Of a stretch of 64,000 nucleotides of DNA, positions 26,485 to 35,147 are shown piece after piece. The translations under genes and the position numbers were made by a program. How positions within the stretch are numbered: the first letter of the stretch is position 1; each line of letters opens with the position of its first letter. The notes under the pieces were generated by a model. The model made no database searches. It was not told the origin of the DNA and saw nothing but the letters and a program-made list of their open reading frames with translations. Origin of the DNA: Gemmatimonadaceae bacterium (GTDB lineage Bacteria > Gemmatimonadota > Gemmatimonadetes > Gemmatimonadales > Gemmatimonadaceae); contig JACCRF010000077.1 in NCBI GenBank assembly GCA_013813715.1, positions 19,316-83,315 on the forward strand, read 5' to 3'.

Positions 26485-29292
26485 CTACTGCCTGATGCGC
26501 AAACTGTTGAGCTGGGCGATGATGAAGGGGTCTCCCCGGCCCCAAAGCTGAATCGCGGCGGCTGCCCAGGTTTGCGCGGTGCCCGTTTGCCCCGCCGCCG
26601 CGGCGAGCTCCGACCTGAGGATCATGACACGCACCAGCGAGGCTATGAGGGTCCGCTGTCCCAACATGCTTGGGGGTGCCTTCGTCATTCCGCGGAGCGA
26701 GTTGTCGAGGAGTCGAGCGGCCCCCACTGTGTCACCAAGCGCTGCGCGCAGCCACGCGTGCTGGAATGTCACGTCCATCGTAATCTGCCCCGGTGCCCGA
26801 TCTGCGCGGAGAACGTCGACTGCATCGAGAAGAGTGCGCGCGGTTCTCACATTGTTCCTGGCGTAGGCTTCGATAACGCGCGCGAGAGGGTCGCCGGTGG
26901 GGCCGAGGGCAGCAGCTGGACCGGGGCCGATGGCGGATACTGCGAGCGCAAAGGGCCGCGCGAAGATGGCGCGCCGCATCCCTTGCACCTTGTTGGGAGG
27001 GACGAGGGCCGAAATGCGCTCCTCGAGCCGGCCAGTCACCCCAACAATGCTGTCCCGAGGACCGCCGAATGCCGCGTAGTTCGTAAGGGCGATAGCGTCT
27101 CGCGCGATCTCCACCGGCAGTGTCTCAACTCCACCGGGAAGCATTACCGGATAATGCCCGGCGTTTCGGCGCTCCATTGCTATCACGTTATTTACGCGAC
27201 CCCGCAGCGCAGCCAACAGCCACCGATAGTCGAGCGCAGATCGCGTCGCTTCATCGTCTAATCCCCTCGGCTCAGGGATCGAAAGAATTGAGTCAGCAAG
27301 GACGCCCGCACTATCGAAGCGATTCAAGCGCAAAAGCACGCGCACGTGGGAATGCCCAAGCCTGACCTTGCGGAGGAACGACTCGGCGTCCGTGCCCGGG
27401 CTCATTTTCGCAAGACGACGCGCCGTCGTCAGCTGCGATAGCGCGGAATCATCCTGACCCTCCAATTCGCCTGCATTCTCGAGAATCCCTGCGAGCATTT
27501 CGTGCGAGTCTGGATCTGCGGGCGCCGCCCGAATCCAATCCTCGGCGGTGGCGCGGAGGCGCTGCTGATTTCTAGCGATCGCGGCATCGATAGCGCGTGG
27601 ATCGCCCAGGCGTACCATCGGGCCCGCCGATGTTATCGGATAGGGAACGTACGCCACGGTGTCACCCTGAAGGGTAGGCAGGGCGTACATCGACGAGTTG
27701 GTGCTTCCCGCGAGCGTTCCACGCCGCATGATCCGGGCATCGACGGAGAGGACGCGCTCCAGCCGCGGAGCGATCACCGCGTATGCTGACGCCTCGGACT
27801 TGTGGCGGTCCAGCAATGCGACGTAAAGAGAGTCGATGAGATGAAAACTGGCCCTGAAGCGGTAGCCCGAGGGAGTCGCCGCATCGGGGATGACCACCGG
27901 ATCGCCGCGAAGGCAGTCGGCCAGAGCGAGCGGGGGTGTGGAATCGCGAGGGTCAAAGCGCCGAACGACAGGAACGAGCTGTCCAAAGCGCGAGCACGCT
28001 TCGGCGAAGTCATCGTTTGCAAGGGCTGCCAGTGCGCCCGCCCGCAGCGCGTCAGCGGAATCGAGCGCGTCGACACGGTCGCCCGCTTTCAACACCAGCG
28101 GTTTCCATTCAGTGGCCGGCCTTCCCTTGAGCATCAGCACCTGCGCAAGCCAGAGCTGGGCCCTTGGATCATCTGCATTCTTCGAGACCGCCGCCCGCAG
28201 CGCACTCTCGGCCTCTTCGAACTCCCAGCTTGCCAGCGCCCGTTGTGCACGTCCGACATGATCCCGGCGGGCCATCAAACCGGTGAGGCTGATTCCGGCG
28301 ATCACCGCGAGAAGGATCGTTCCAGCGATCACTCGCGCGTACGTAGTCCGGCGAGACTCAAGGTGGCGCCGAACGCGGTGCACGCTCTCGGACGTAACTC
28401 CTCCCGCGAGAGCGCGACCGAACTCCTCGGCGGTCTGCCACCTGTCAGCCGGAGCCCGGCTCAATGCTTTTCCCACCGCGTCCTCGACATGCGGCGGAAC
28501 GCCCTCTCGCGTTTCGCTGAGTGGCGGCGGTGGCGAAGCGAACCGCCTGGACATCACTGCCTGTGGAGTCGCACCGACGAACGGCGGCATCCCCGCGATC
28601 ATCTCATATAGAACGCAGCCGAGCGAGTAGATGTCGCTCCGCGCGTCAAGGTCGCCGTCCGCGAGGGCCTGTTCCGGACTCATGTACGCCGGTGTCCCGA
28701 CCGCGACGCCAGTTGACGTGAGCCGCTCATCCGACGAAGCGATTAGCGCGCGGGCGATTCCGAAATCCAGGACGTAGACGCCATCCGCTGCGATCAGAAT
28801 GTTGCCCGGCTTGAGATCGCGGTGAACTATCCCGTGCTGATGTGCGTAGGTTGTCGGAGCGATCACCTGCGTGGCGATCGACACCGCCTCTTCCACCGGA
28901 AGCTGCTTCACGCGATCGAGCCGATGACGCAGGGACTCGCCGTCGATGTAAGTCATCACGTAGAAGGGAAGCTCATCGGCGACGCCCGAGTCCAGCACCC
29001 TGGGAATCCGCGGGTGATCGAGCTCGGACGCAAACGCGATCTCACGCAGAAACCGCTCGACGACCACCGCGCTGCCCAACTCGGCGCGCAGGATCTTAAC
29101 CGCGACCTTCGCCTGCGTTGTTCTGTCGGTGCAGAGGTAAACGGTGGCCATGCCCCCGCGACCGAGCTCGCTCTCGACCGCGTAGCGATCCGCGATTACC
29201 TCTTGAGGAATCGCATCTTCAGGCCTTCTGCCGCCGATGCCCAACCCGGGTACCTCCAGGACAGCTACGAGCCTGGTGCAGGCCAGGCGCAC
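26485..29292 (-). CDS. Transmembrane Ser/Thr protein kinase with TPR-like region
   Basis: 935 residues from GTG 29292. A Hanks-type kinase domain (about 37-300) has the Gly loop GRGGMATVY, VAVKIL (Lys66), HRDLKPGNIL (Asp159), DFG (176-178) and the GTPAYMSPEQ activation segment, so it should be active. One transmembrane helix (about 321-340) leads to a large extracytoplasmic part of about 590 residues. It starts with a TPR-like stretch (RAQRALASWEFEEAESALRA) and includes repeated helical units and an LPGGVETLPVEIARDAIALT region. It probably senses an envelope signal. It lies 90 bases downstream of the second kinase on the same strand. The exact start is uncertain; the first 30 residues are not conserved-looking. 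Confidence 0.9.
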   Translation of the reverse strand: MRLACTRLVAVLEVPGLGIGGRRPEDAIPQEVIADRYAVESELGRGGMATVYLCTDRTTQAKVAVKILRAELGSAVVVERFLREIAFASELDHPRIPRVLDSGVADELPFYVMTYIDGESLRHRLDRVKQLPVEEAVSIATQVIAPTTYAHQHGIVHRDLKPGNILIAADGVYVLDFGIARALIASSDERLTSTGVAVGTPAYMSPEQALADGDLDARSDIYSLGCVLYEMIAGMPPFVGATPQAVMSRRFASPPPPLSETREGVPPHVEDAVGKALSRAPADRWQTAEEFGRALAGGVTSESVHRVRRHLESRRTTYARVIAGTILLAVIAGISLTGLMARRDHVGRAQRALASWEFEEAESALRAAVSKNADDPRAQLWLAQVLMLKGRPATEWKPLVLKAGDRVDALDSADALRAGALAALANDDFAEACSRFGQLVPVVRRFDPRDSTPPLALADCLRGDPVVIPDAATPSGYRFRASFHLIDSLYVALLDRHKSEASAYAVIAPRLERVLSVDARIMRRGTLAGSTNSSMYALPTLQGDTVAYVPYPITSAGPMVRLGDPRAIDAAIARNQQRLRATAEDWIRAAPADPDSHEMLAGILENAGELEGQDDSALSQLTTARRLAKMSPGTDAESFLRKVRLGHSHVRVLLRLNRFDSAGVLADSILSIPEPRGLDDEATRSALDYRWLLAALRGRVNNVIAMERRNAGHYPVMLPGGVETLPVEIARDAIALTNYAAFGGPRDSIVGVTGRLEERISALVPPNKVQGMRRAIFARPFALAVSAIGPGPAAALGPTGDPLARVIEAYARNNVRTARTLLDAVDVLRADRAPGQITMDVTFQHAWLRAALGDTVGAARLLDNSLRGMTKAPPSMLGQRTLIASLVRVMILRSELAAAAGQTGTAQTWAAAAIQLWGRGDPFIIAQLNSLRIRQ

Positions 29293-29382
29293 AATACAGC
29301 GCTACATACTATCCGCCACGCGTAGAAAGTCGCAACAACGAAGGTCTGGTGCTGACCATCAGCTGAGTTCAGGTACCGCCGA

Positions 29383-31881
29383 TCAGCGCTGCCGCCGCCG
29401 CGCCCATTCGAGAAGATTCATCCGACTCAATATCCGATCGTAGCGGGGATTCGATCGCAACGGATCATACTTTCGGTCTGAGACGACGGCGGCAGAAGTC
29501 ACAAGCGAGATGTCGTGCTCATCCACCGCCTTCTCCAGCAGCGTAAGCGCGCGCTCGTGATCCTTGACACCGATGTAGGCAAGTGCGAGCGCAACCGGCG
29601 ACACGCGCTCGGACGATCGCCTAGCCTCGAGCCTGGCGATTATGGTGCGGGCCTTGTCCACGTCACCGCTCACGCCGTAGACATGGGCAAGTGTCCCCTC
29701 CCGAAGCGCAAGCTCAGGTTCCAGCCTCACCGATGCTTCCGTCTCGGCTATTGCCAGAGCGTACTCGCCTTTGCGCAGGTATGCATTGCCGAGCACTGCG
29801 TGGTGCAGGCCGAGCGCCGGCGTCAGCTCGATGCCTTTTTTCAGCACCGTGATCGCTTCGTCAATGTTGCCGGCCAGAATCAGGCCGTAGCCCAGGGCGC
29901 TCGCGTTGATTGGAGCCAGCGGGTCGAGCTCAACCGCCATCCTGGTGAGTGCGAGCGCTGAATCCGTGCGGCCGGTGTGATAAAGAACCTCGCCATACCA
30001 CTGATGTGCCGTCGGATAACCGGGCTCCAGCTGAATCGCCTTGCGGTACGCGGCCTCGGCTTCGCCGAATCTCCAGTCGTGAACCGCGGCAAGTCCCCGT
30101 GCGGTGTACGCCTCCGCAAGTCCCGGATCGAGCGATAACGCGCGATCAGCGGCGGTTCGGGTAAGCTCCAGCACGTTCGGTGGAGGATCGTCGGTGTATT
30201 CGGGCAGCAGGGCATACGCGATCGCCAACGCTGCATGGGCGCGAGCGAAGCGAGCGTCAGCCACGATCGCCGAATCGAAGTACGTGATCGCGCGGCGGAG
30301 GTTATCCGCGCCCCGCGTATTCCAGAAGTAGCGCCCGCGCAGGTACAGGTCGAACGCCGCAAGGTTCTTCGTGCCACGCGACTCGGAAGAGAATGTCCGC
30401 GCCTGCATTCCCAGCCTCGGTTTGAGAGCACCAGCGATCGAACGCGCAATGTCGTCCTGAACGACGAACACATCGCTCGACTGTCGCTCGTACGCTTCCG
30501 ACCAGAGCGCGAGTCCATCGGAAACGTTGGTGAGTTGAGCCGCGACGCGCAGGCGGTCGCCCGACCGGCGCACTGTTCCCTCGAGCACGGCCTGCACCCT
30601 CAATTGCCGTCCAATCTCCCGCACGTCGGCGCGCCGGCCCTTGAAAGCGTATGCCGACGTCCGCGACGCCACGCGCAGCCCGGGCAGCTTGCCGAGCGCG
30701 TTGGCGAGCTCGTCTGTCATTCCGTCGCTGAAGTACTCGTCCGCCTTGTCACCGCCGACGTTCACCAGCGGCAGCACCGCCACCGAGCTGAGCTCCGACG
30801 ATTTCGCGGGCGCCTCGGATCCGCGTCGCGCCGCGATCGTGTACGCGGCCGCGAGCAGCGCGGCGATACCGACCACGCCGGCCAGCAACGCGATACGTCC
30901 ACGCTTCGGTGCGGCAGGCATTCCGGGTGGCGAGGGGGCACTCTGCACGGGCACGTCTGGCGATGTCGTTACTCCGAGTGCGTCGAGATCGTGCAGAATC
31001 TCCGCCGCCGTCTGTGGCCGGTCGGCCGGTCGCTTCTCGAGGCAACGCATCACGATAACCGCAAGCGCGCGGGGAATTCCCGCGCGGCGCCGGTCGATCG
31101 GCTCGGGCGTCTGAATGGCGTGAGCGGCGAGCGTCGCCTGCGGTGTCCGCCCCTCAAAGGGCGGGGCACCCGTCAAGACCTCGTACGCCAGCGCCCCGAA
31201 TGCGTAGATGTCCGCTCGATGGTCGATCGTCGGATCGGCCGCCGCCTGCTCGGGCGACATGTACGCCGGCGTCCCGACTGTTACCCCGGTCGACGTAAGG
31301 CTGGCCTCGCTCCCCTCGATCGCTGCGCTCAAGGCCTTGGCGACGCCGAAGTCGGTGACGAGCGCAAACTCATCGGCGAGCAACACGTTGTCCGGCTTGA
31401 TGTCGCGGTGCACGACGCCGTGCTTGTGCGCGTAGGAGATAGCCGATGCCACCTGCCGAAGTGTTCGAACCGCTTCAGATATCGGAAGCTCTCCCTGTCG
31501 CGCGATCCGCGCGCGCAGCGATTCTCCCTCGATGAAAGGCATCGTGAAATACGGGATGCCCGCGAACTCTCCCGACGCGAGAAGGGGAACGATGTGCGGG
31601 TGCTGGAGCTTCGCCGCGAGCTGAATCTCGAGACGAAATCGCTCGGTCTTCACCTCGGCAGCGACCTGCGCCGACAGCACCTTCACCGCGACGAGCCGGT
31701 TGAGCGCGCGATCGTGCGCGACGAACACCCGGCTCATGCCTCCGCCGGGCAGCTCCCGCTGAAAGGCGTATGAGTCGCCGAGCGCGTCGTTCAGGGTCTC
31801 GAGAAGATCGGCCAGCAGATACTCCGGGCGAATGCTCGCCCCAAGATAGCGCGTGGCGGCGCGTGGCGGGCCGGGTTGCAA
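29383..31881 (-). CDS. Ser/Thr protein kinase with TolB-N-like and TPR domains
   Basis: The open frame reaches 32070 but would overlap the divergent DUF4242 gene, so I place the start at TTG 31881 (832 residues); the real start could be a little different. Kinase motifs: GGGMSRVF, VAVKVL (Lys67), HRDIKPDNVL (Asp160), DFG (177-179), GTPAYMSPEQ. A transmembrane helix (about 330-350) follows, then a region beginning SSVAVLPLVNVGGDKADEYF with FSDGMTDELANALGKLPGLR, the TolB-N/FlgO-like domain often attached to these kinases and to adenylate cyclases, and then TPR repeats to the end. The C-terminal part is presumably periplasmic. The two kinases may act in a joint signalling pathway. Confidence 0.9.
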   Translation of the reverse strand: MQPGPPRAATRYLGASIRPEYLLADLLETLNDALGDSYAFQRELPGGGMSRVFVAHDRALNRLVAVKVLSAQVAAEVKTERFRLEIQLAAKLQHPHIVPLLASGEFAGIPYFTMPFIEGESLRARIARQGELPISEAVRTLRQVASAISYAHKHGVVHRDIKPDNVLLADEFALVTDFGVAKALSAAIEGSEASLTSTGVTVGTPAYMSPEQAAADPTIDHRADIYAFGALAYEVLTGAPPFEGRTPQATLAAHAIQTPEPIDRRRAGIPRALAVIVMRCLEKRPADRPQTAAEILHDLDALGVTTSPDVPVQSAPSPPGMPAAPKRGRIALLAGVVGIAALLAAAYTIAARRGSEAPAKSSELSSVAVLPLVNVGGDKADEYFSDGMTDELANALGKLPGLRVASRTSAYAFKGRRADVREIGRQLRVQAVLEGTVRRSGDRLRVAAQLTNVSDGLALWSEAYERQSSDVFVVQDDIARSIAGALKPRLGMQARTFSSESRGTKNLAAFDLYLRGRYFWNTRGADNLRRAITYFDSAIVADARFARAHAALAIAYALLPEYTDDPPPNVLELTRTAADRALSLDPGLAEAYTARGLAAVHDWRFGEAEAAYRKAIQLEPGYPTAHQWYGEVLYHTGRTDSALALTRMAVELDPLAPINASALGYGLILAGNIDEAITVLKKGIELTPALGLHHAVLGNAYLRKGEYALAIAETEASVRLEPELALREGTLAHVYGVSGDVDKARTIIARLEARRSSERVSPVALALAYIGVKDHERALTLLEKAVDEHDISLVTSAAVVSDRKYDPLRSNPRYDRILSRMNLLEWARRRQR

Positions 31882-31972
31882 GGCCTGTACTCGCGGACCG
31901 CTTGTGGAGGGCCCGAACCAGTCACACTTTTTCGATGGGCACGATCCCGTAATCCTATACGATGAGGACGCA

Positions 31973-32266
31973 ATGCCGAAGTTTCTAATCGAGCGGGAAA
32001 TTCCCGGAGCCGGAAAACTCTCTGCCGACGAGCTCAAGGGGATCGCCGAAAGGTCGAACGCGGTGATCAAGGAGTTGAACGAACAGGGTCATCCAATTCA
32101 ATGGGTGCAGAGCTTCGTCAGCGCGGACCGGATCACTTGCGTGTACAACGCGCCCGACGAACAAACGCTTCGCGACCACGCGGTTCGCGGACCTTTTCCG
32201 GCAAATGCGATAACGCAGGTCAGCGAGGTGATCGATCCGATCACCGGTGAGGGTCGGTCGAGCTAG
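31973..32266 (+). CDS. DUF4242 (SCO4226-like) small protein
   Basis: 97 residues from ATG 31973 (MPKFLIEREIPGAGKLSADE). The remainder includes PIQWVQSFVSADRITCVYNA and AITQVSEVIDPITG. This matches DUF4242, a ferredoxin-like-fold family that includes a nickel-binding protein from Streptomyces. No catalytic residues are evident. It is divergent from the kinase, with 91 bases between chosen starts, and 38 bases upstream of the DUF2339 gene on the same strand. Confidence 0.85.
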   Translation: MPKFLIEREIPGAGKLSADELKGIAERSNAVIKELNEQGHPIQWVQSFVSADRITCVYNAPDEQTLRDHAVRGPFPANAITQVSEVIDPITGEGRSS

Positions 32267-32291
32267 CGGATCGCCCGAGGCGCCGGCTCAA

Positions 32292-32298
32292 AAGGAGG
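32292..32298 (+). promoter_or_regulatory. Ribosome-binding site of the DUF2339 gene
   Basis: AAGGAGG, 6 bases upstream of ATG 32305; a textbook Shine-Dalgarno sequence, which is uncommon in this window. Confidence 0.85.
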
Positions 32299-32304
32299 GG
32301 CGGG

Positions 32305-34215
32305 ATGGGTCCTGGTGCGGAGTTGCATCTGGAGCAGCGGCTCGCGAGCCTCGAAGCATCGATCGCGACGCTCGCCGCTAGAGTCGACAAGCTCGACGAC
32401 ACTCGGCAAGCGCCTCGGAACGATCGCGACGTTGAGCCGCTGTACAGACGTCACGATTCTTCGCGCGCGGGATCCGCGGAAATGCCGGGGCCTGCGGGCC
32501 CGGCGGCCGCCTCACCTCTCGGCGGCAGCCTCCGCCCGACGCCTCGAGCGGCCCCATGGTTCACAACGAAAAGCGCCGAGTGGTGGCTCGGAAGACTCGG
32601 CGTAGTCTTCACGTCTCTCGCGCTGGTTTTTCTCTATCAGTACGCGGTCGAGCGCAACTGGATTACGCCCGCAGTCCGCATCACCACCGGAGTGTTCGTA
32701 GGCGCGGCATTTCTTTATGCGGGCGCGCGCATCGGAACCAGCGATGCCGAGCGGTCCGGCGGTGATGACGTTGGACTTCGGGAGCTTCTCCTCGCAGGCG
32801 GACTCGCCGCGTGGTACATAACCGCGTACGCAGCGGCCGTGTTTTACCAGCTCATCTCGCTGCCAACGGCGCGCTTTGTCTTCTTCGCTCTGAGCATTGC
32901 ATCAGCGTGGCTCGCGCTGCGTGAACGGCGCTCGCTCTTCGGGGTGGTTTCGGTCGCGACCGGATTCGCCGCGCCGTTCCTGTTGCGCTCAGCCACGGAC
33001 TCGCTTGCCGCCTTCTCCCTTTACGTCGCGGCACTAACCGGCGTCGGTCTCGTTCTCTATCTGATGCGCGGATGGCAGTCGGTGCTCTGGGTGACGTTTG
33101 CCGGTGCATGGTGGACGACGGCATTCGCGGCTGGCCATTCGTTGGGCCGACAGTCTGTGCCGCTGGCGCTGCTGACTGTCGCTATCACTGCTGCGTTCGT
33201 CCGGGTGCCGGCGATGCGCCGCCGGTTGCTCGCTACGGGAGCGGATCGCTACGTCCCCGCGCCGCCGTCGCGATTCAGCGATACCGTGCGAACAATCGCT
33301 AACGCCTTCGCGCGCATCGCCGGCGGTGATATCGGCGAACCTGACTCGCCGGCCCTGTGGACCATGCCGATAGCGAGCCCGCTCTTCATGCTGCTGGTAT
33401 TGTCCCAGGTCTGGCCAGCAGTTCCGGACGCGGTTTGGGGAGCGATCGCGCTGATCGCCGGCTACGCAGCCTTTTATCTGAGCCGGGTTTCGAGGCGGGA
33501 CGATTCGGAGGTAATCCACGTCGCGGTCACTGCGGCCGCGATATGGACTCTCGCCGGGCTCTGGTGGCTGAGCTCGACTCTTGGTGATCTGACGGGACTT
33601 GATGGTGCGTCTATCGCGCTTGCGATGACCGCGCTCCACGCCGGGGCGACGCTGAGTTTCGCGCCGACCGCTTCGCTCACTGCTCCCCGTGCCGCTGCGA
33701 TGGCAGCGGCCGGCGTGGCGCTGGCAGTCGTGTTCGCCGCCGAGGCGGCAGCCGATGCGCGTCCTGCGATTCCCTGGGAGCAGACGGCAGCCGAGCTCGT
33801 CGTGCTCGCCGTTGCGGCGATGATCTGGAAACGCCTTCGCGACAGCACATCCCACCGATGGCTCGCCGTATTCTTCGGCGTCGGCGCGTACATCGCGCTG
33901 CTGATCATCGCGGAGCGCGTCCTGGGCGACATATGGCCTCCGCTTGTCACCACGAGCTACGCGATTGCCGGCGCCGTTCTCCTGATTGCGAGCAAGCGCG
34001 TGGCCGACGGGCGGATTCTGCGGAAGCTCGGCGGAGGCACAATGTTGCTCGTCGCGGCGCGCCTTTTCCTGGTGGATCTCGCCGGAGTCGAGACGATCTG
34101 GCGCGTGCTGCTGTTCATGGTGTGCGGACTGCTGTTCCTTTACACCAGCTACCGCCTCAAGCCTCCGCGAGAAACGATACCGGCCGCACCGCCGGCTGAC
34201 CGCTGGGCGGAATGA
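32305..34215 (+). CDS. DUF2339 multi-spanning membrane protein
   Basis: 636 residues. A short N-terminal coiled-coil-like stretch (LEQRLASLEASIATLAARVD) and a Pro/Ala-rich linker precede a region of many hydrophobic helices (roughly 15-18), beginning WWLGRLGVVFTSLALVFLYQ. The combination of a coiled coil, the WLGRLGV motif and a very long helical membrane part is typical of DUF2339. Function unknown. The stop overlaps the start of the methyltransferase gene by ATGA, so the two are translationally coupled. Confidence 0.88.
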   Translation: MGPGAELHLEQRLASLEASIATLAARVDKLDDTRQAPRNDRDVEPLYRRHDSSRAGSAEMPGPAGPAAASPLGGSLRPTPRAAPWFTTKSAEWWLGRLGVVFTSLALVFLYQYAVERNWITPAVRITTGVFVGAAFLYAGARIGTSDAERSGGDDVGLRELLLAGGLAAWYITAYAAAVFYQLISLPTARFVFFALSIASAWLALRERRSLFGVVSVATGFAAPFLLRSATDSLAAFSLYVAALTGVGLVLYLMRGWQSVLWVTFAGAWWTTAFAAGHSLGRQSVPLALLTVAITAAFVRVPAMRRRLLATGADRYVPAPPSRFSDTVRTIANAFARIAGGDIGEPDSPALWTMPIASPLFMLLVLSQVWPAVPDAVWGAIALIAGYAAFYLSRVSRRDDSEVIHVAVTAAAIWTLAGLWWLSSTLGDLTGLDGASIALAMTALHAGATLSFAPTASLTAPRAAAMAAAGVALAVVFAAEAAADARPAIPWEQTAAELVVLAVAAMIWKRLRDSTSHRWLAVFFGVGAYIALLIIAERVLGDIWPPLVTTSYAIAGAVLLIASKRVADGRILRKLGGGTMLLVAARLFLVDLAGVETIWRVLLFMVCGLLFLYTSYRLKPPRETIPAAPPADRWAE

Positions 34216-34943
34216 GCTCCGATGAGCCGCGTTTCTCCTATGACGAAATAGCCGACGCGTACGCGACCGCCGTCGATACGGCGCCCTTTAACGCGTTGTA
34301 CGAGCGGCCCGCGATGCTCGCCTTGCTTCCTCCGGTGGCAGGAGCACGGATTCTCGATGCCGGGTGCGGATCGGGCTGGTACGCGGAACAGCTCGCGGGG
34401 CGGGGTGCTCGCGTGAGCGGAATTGACGCCAGCGAGAGGATGGTCGAGTATGCGCGTCAGCGGCTGTCACGCGCATCGTACCCGGACGGCGCCAAGCCGC
34501 AGGTACGAGTTGCCGATCTCTCGGCGCCGCTGGAATTCGCTGCGAGCGAGACCTTCGACGGGATCGTGAGTCCGCTTGTTCTGCACTATCTGCGCGACTG
34601 GCGGCCGACATTTCGCGAGTTTGGCCGCGTGCTCAAGCCGGGGGGCTGGCTCCTGTTCTCGACGCATCACCCGGGAACGGAGGCCCAGCGATTTGCGACG
34701 GCGCGCTACTTTGAGATAGAGCATGTCGAGGACGAATGGGGATTCATCGGCAGAGTGGAGTTCTACCGGCGGCCATTAATGGAAATCGCCGAATCGCTCG
34801 CGGATTCCGGGTTCATGATCGAGCGCATCGTCGAGCCAGTGCCGACAGAGGAATTCAGGCGGGAGAAGCCCGATTCATATCACCGGCTTCTGCGGCAGCC
34901 GGAGTTTCTGATCGTGCTCGCGCGAAGGAAGGACAACCGCTAA
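34212..34943 (+). CDS. Class I SAM-dependent methyltransferase
   Basis: 243 residues. Motif I is ILDAGCGSGWYAEQLAGRGA (about 45-65), followed by VSGIDASERMVEYARQRL (motif II region) and FDGIVSPLVLHYLRDW plus RVLKPGGWLLFSTHHP (motifs for post II/III), typical of the Methyltransf_11/25 group. The substrate is unknown. The start overlaps the DUF2339 stop as ATGA. After it comes a repeat-containing spacer and then the convergent M28 peptidase gene. Confidence 0.92.
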   Translation: MSSDEPRFSYDEIADAYATAVDTAPFNALYERPAMLALLPPVAGARILDAGCGSGWYAEQLAGRGARVSGIDASERMVEYARQRLSRASYPDGAKPQVRVADLSAPLEFAASETFDGIVSPLVLHYLRDWRPTFREFGRVLKPGGWLLFSTHHPGTEAQRFATARYFEIEHVEDEWGFIGRVEFYRRPLMEIAESLADSGFMIERIVEPVPTEEFRREKPDSYHRLLRQPEFLIVLARRKDNR

Positions 34944-34955
34944 GGCAACAGCTTT

Positions 34956-35140
34956 ACCGCAGAGAACGCAGGGCAACGCAGAGCGCAGGGGAACGGCGCC
35001 CGGCTTTGGGGTTTGTCGCTTCTCTTGAGCGACTGGTTGCTCGCGCGGGGCCGAACCCGATCCTCGGCGCCGTCGTTATCATTACAAGCAGTGTGGTCTT
35101 CTCTGCGATCCCTGTGAACCCGGCGTTCTCTGCGGTTGGC
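34956..35140. repeat. Inverted pair of CGCAGAGA-type intergenic repeats
   Basis: ACCGCAGAGAACGCAGGGCA at the left (from 34956) and, at 35098-35140, sequences whose reverse complement reads AACCGCAGAGAACGCCGGGT with a further CGCAGAG unit. They form an imperfect long palindrome in the spacer between the methyltransferase and the convergent M28 gene. This could act as a terminator as well as being a dispersed element. Confidence 0.7.
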
Positions 35141-35147
35141 TTATTGC

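Noticed and set aside
31882..32070. N-terminal extension of the second kinase
   Set aside because: It would overlap the start of the divergent DUF4242 gene and has no kinase-family likeness.
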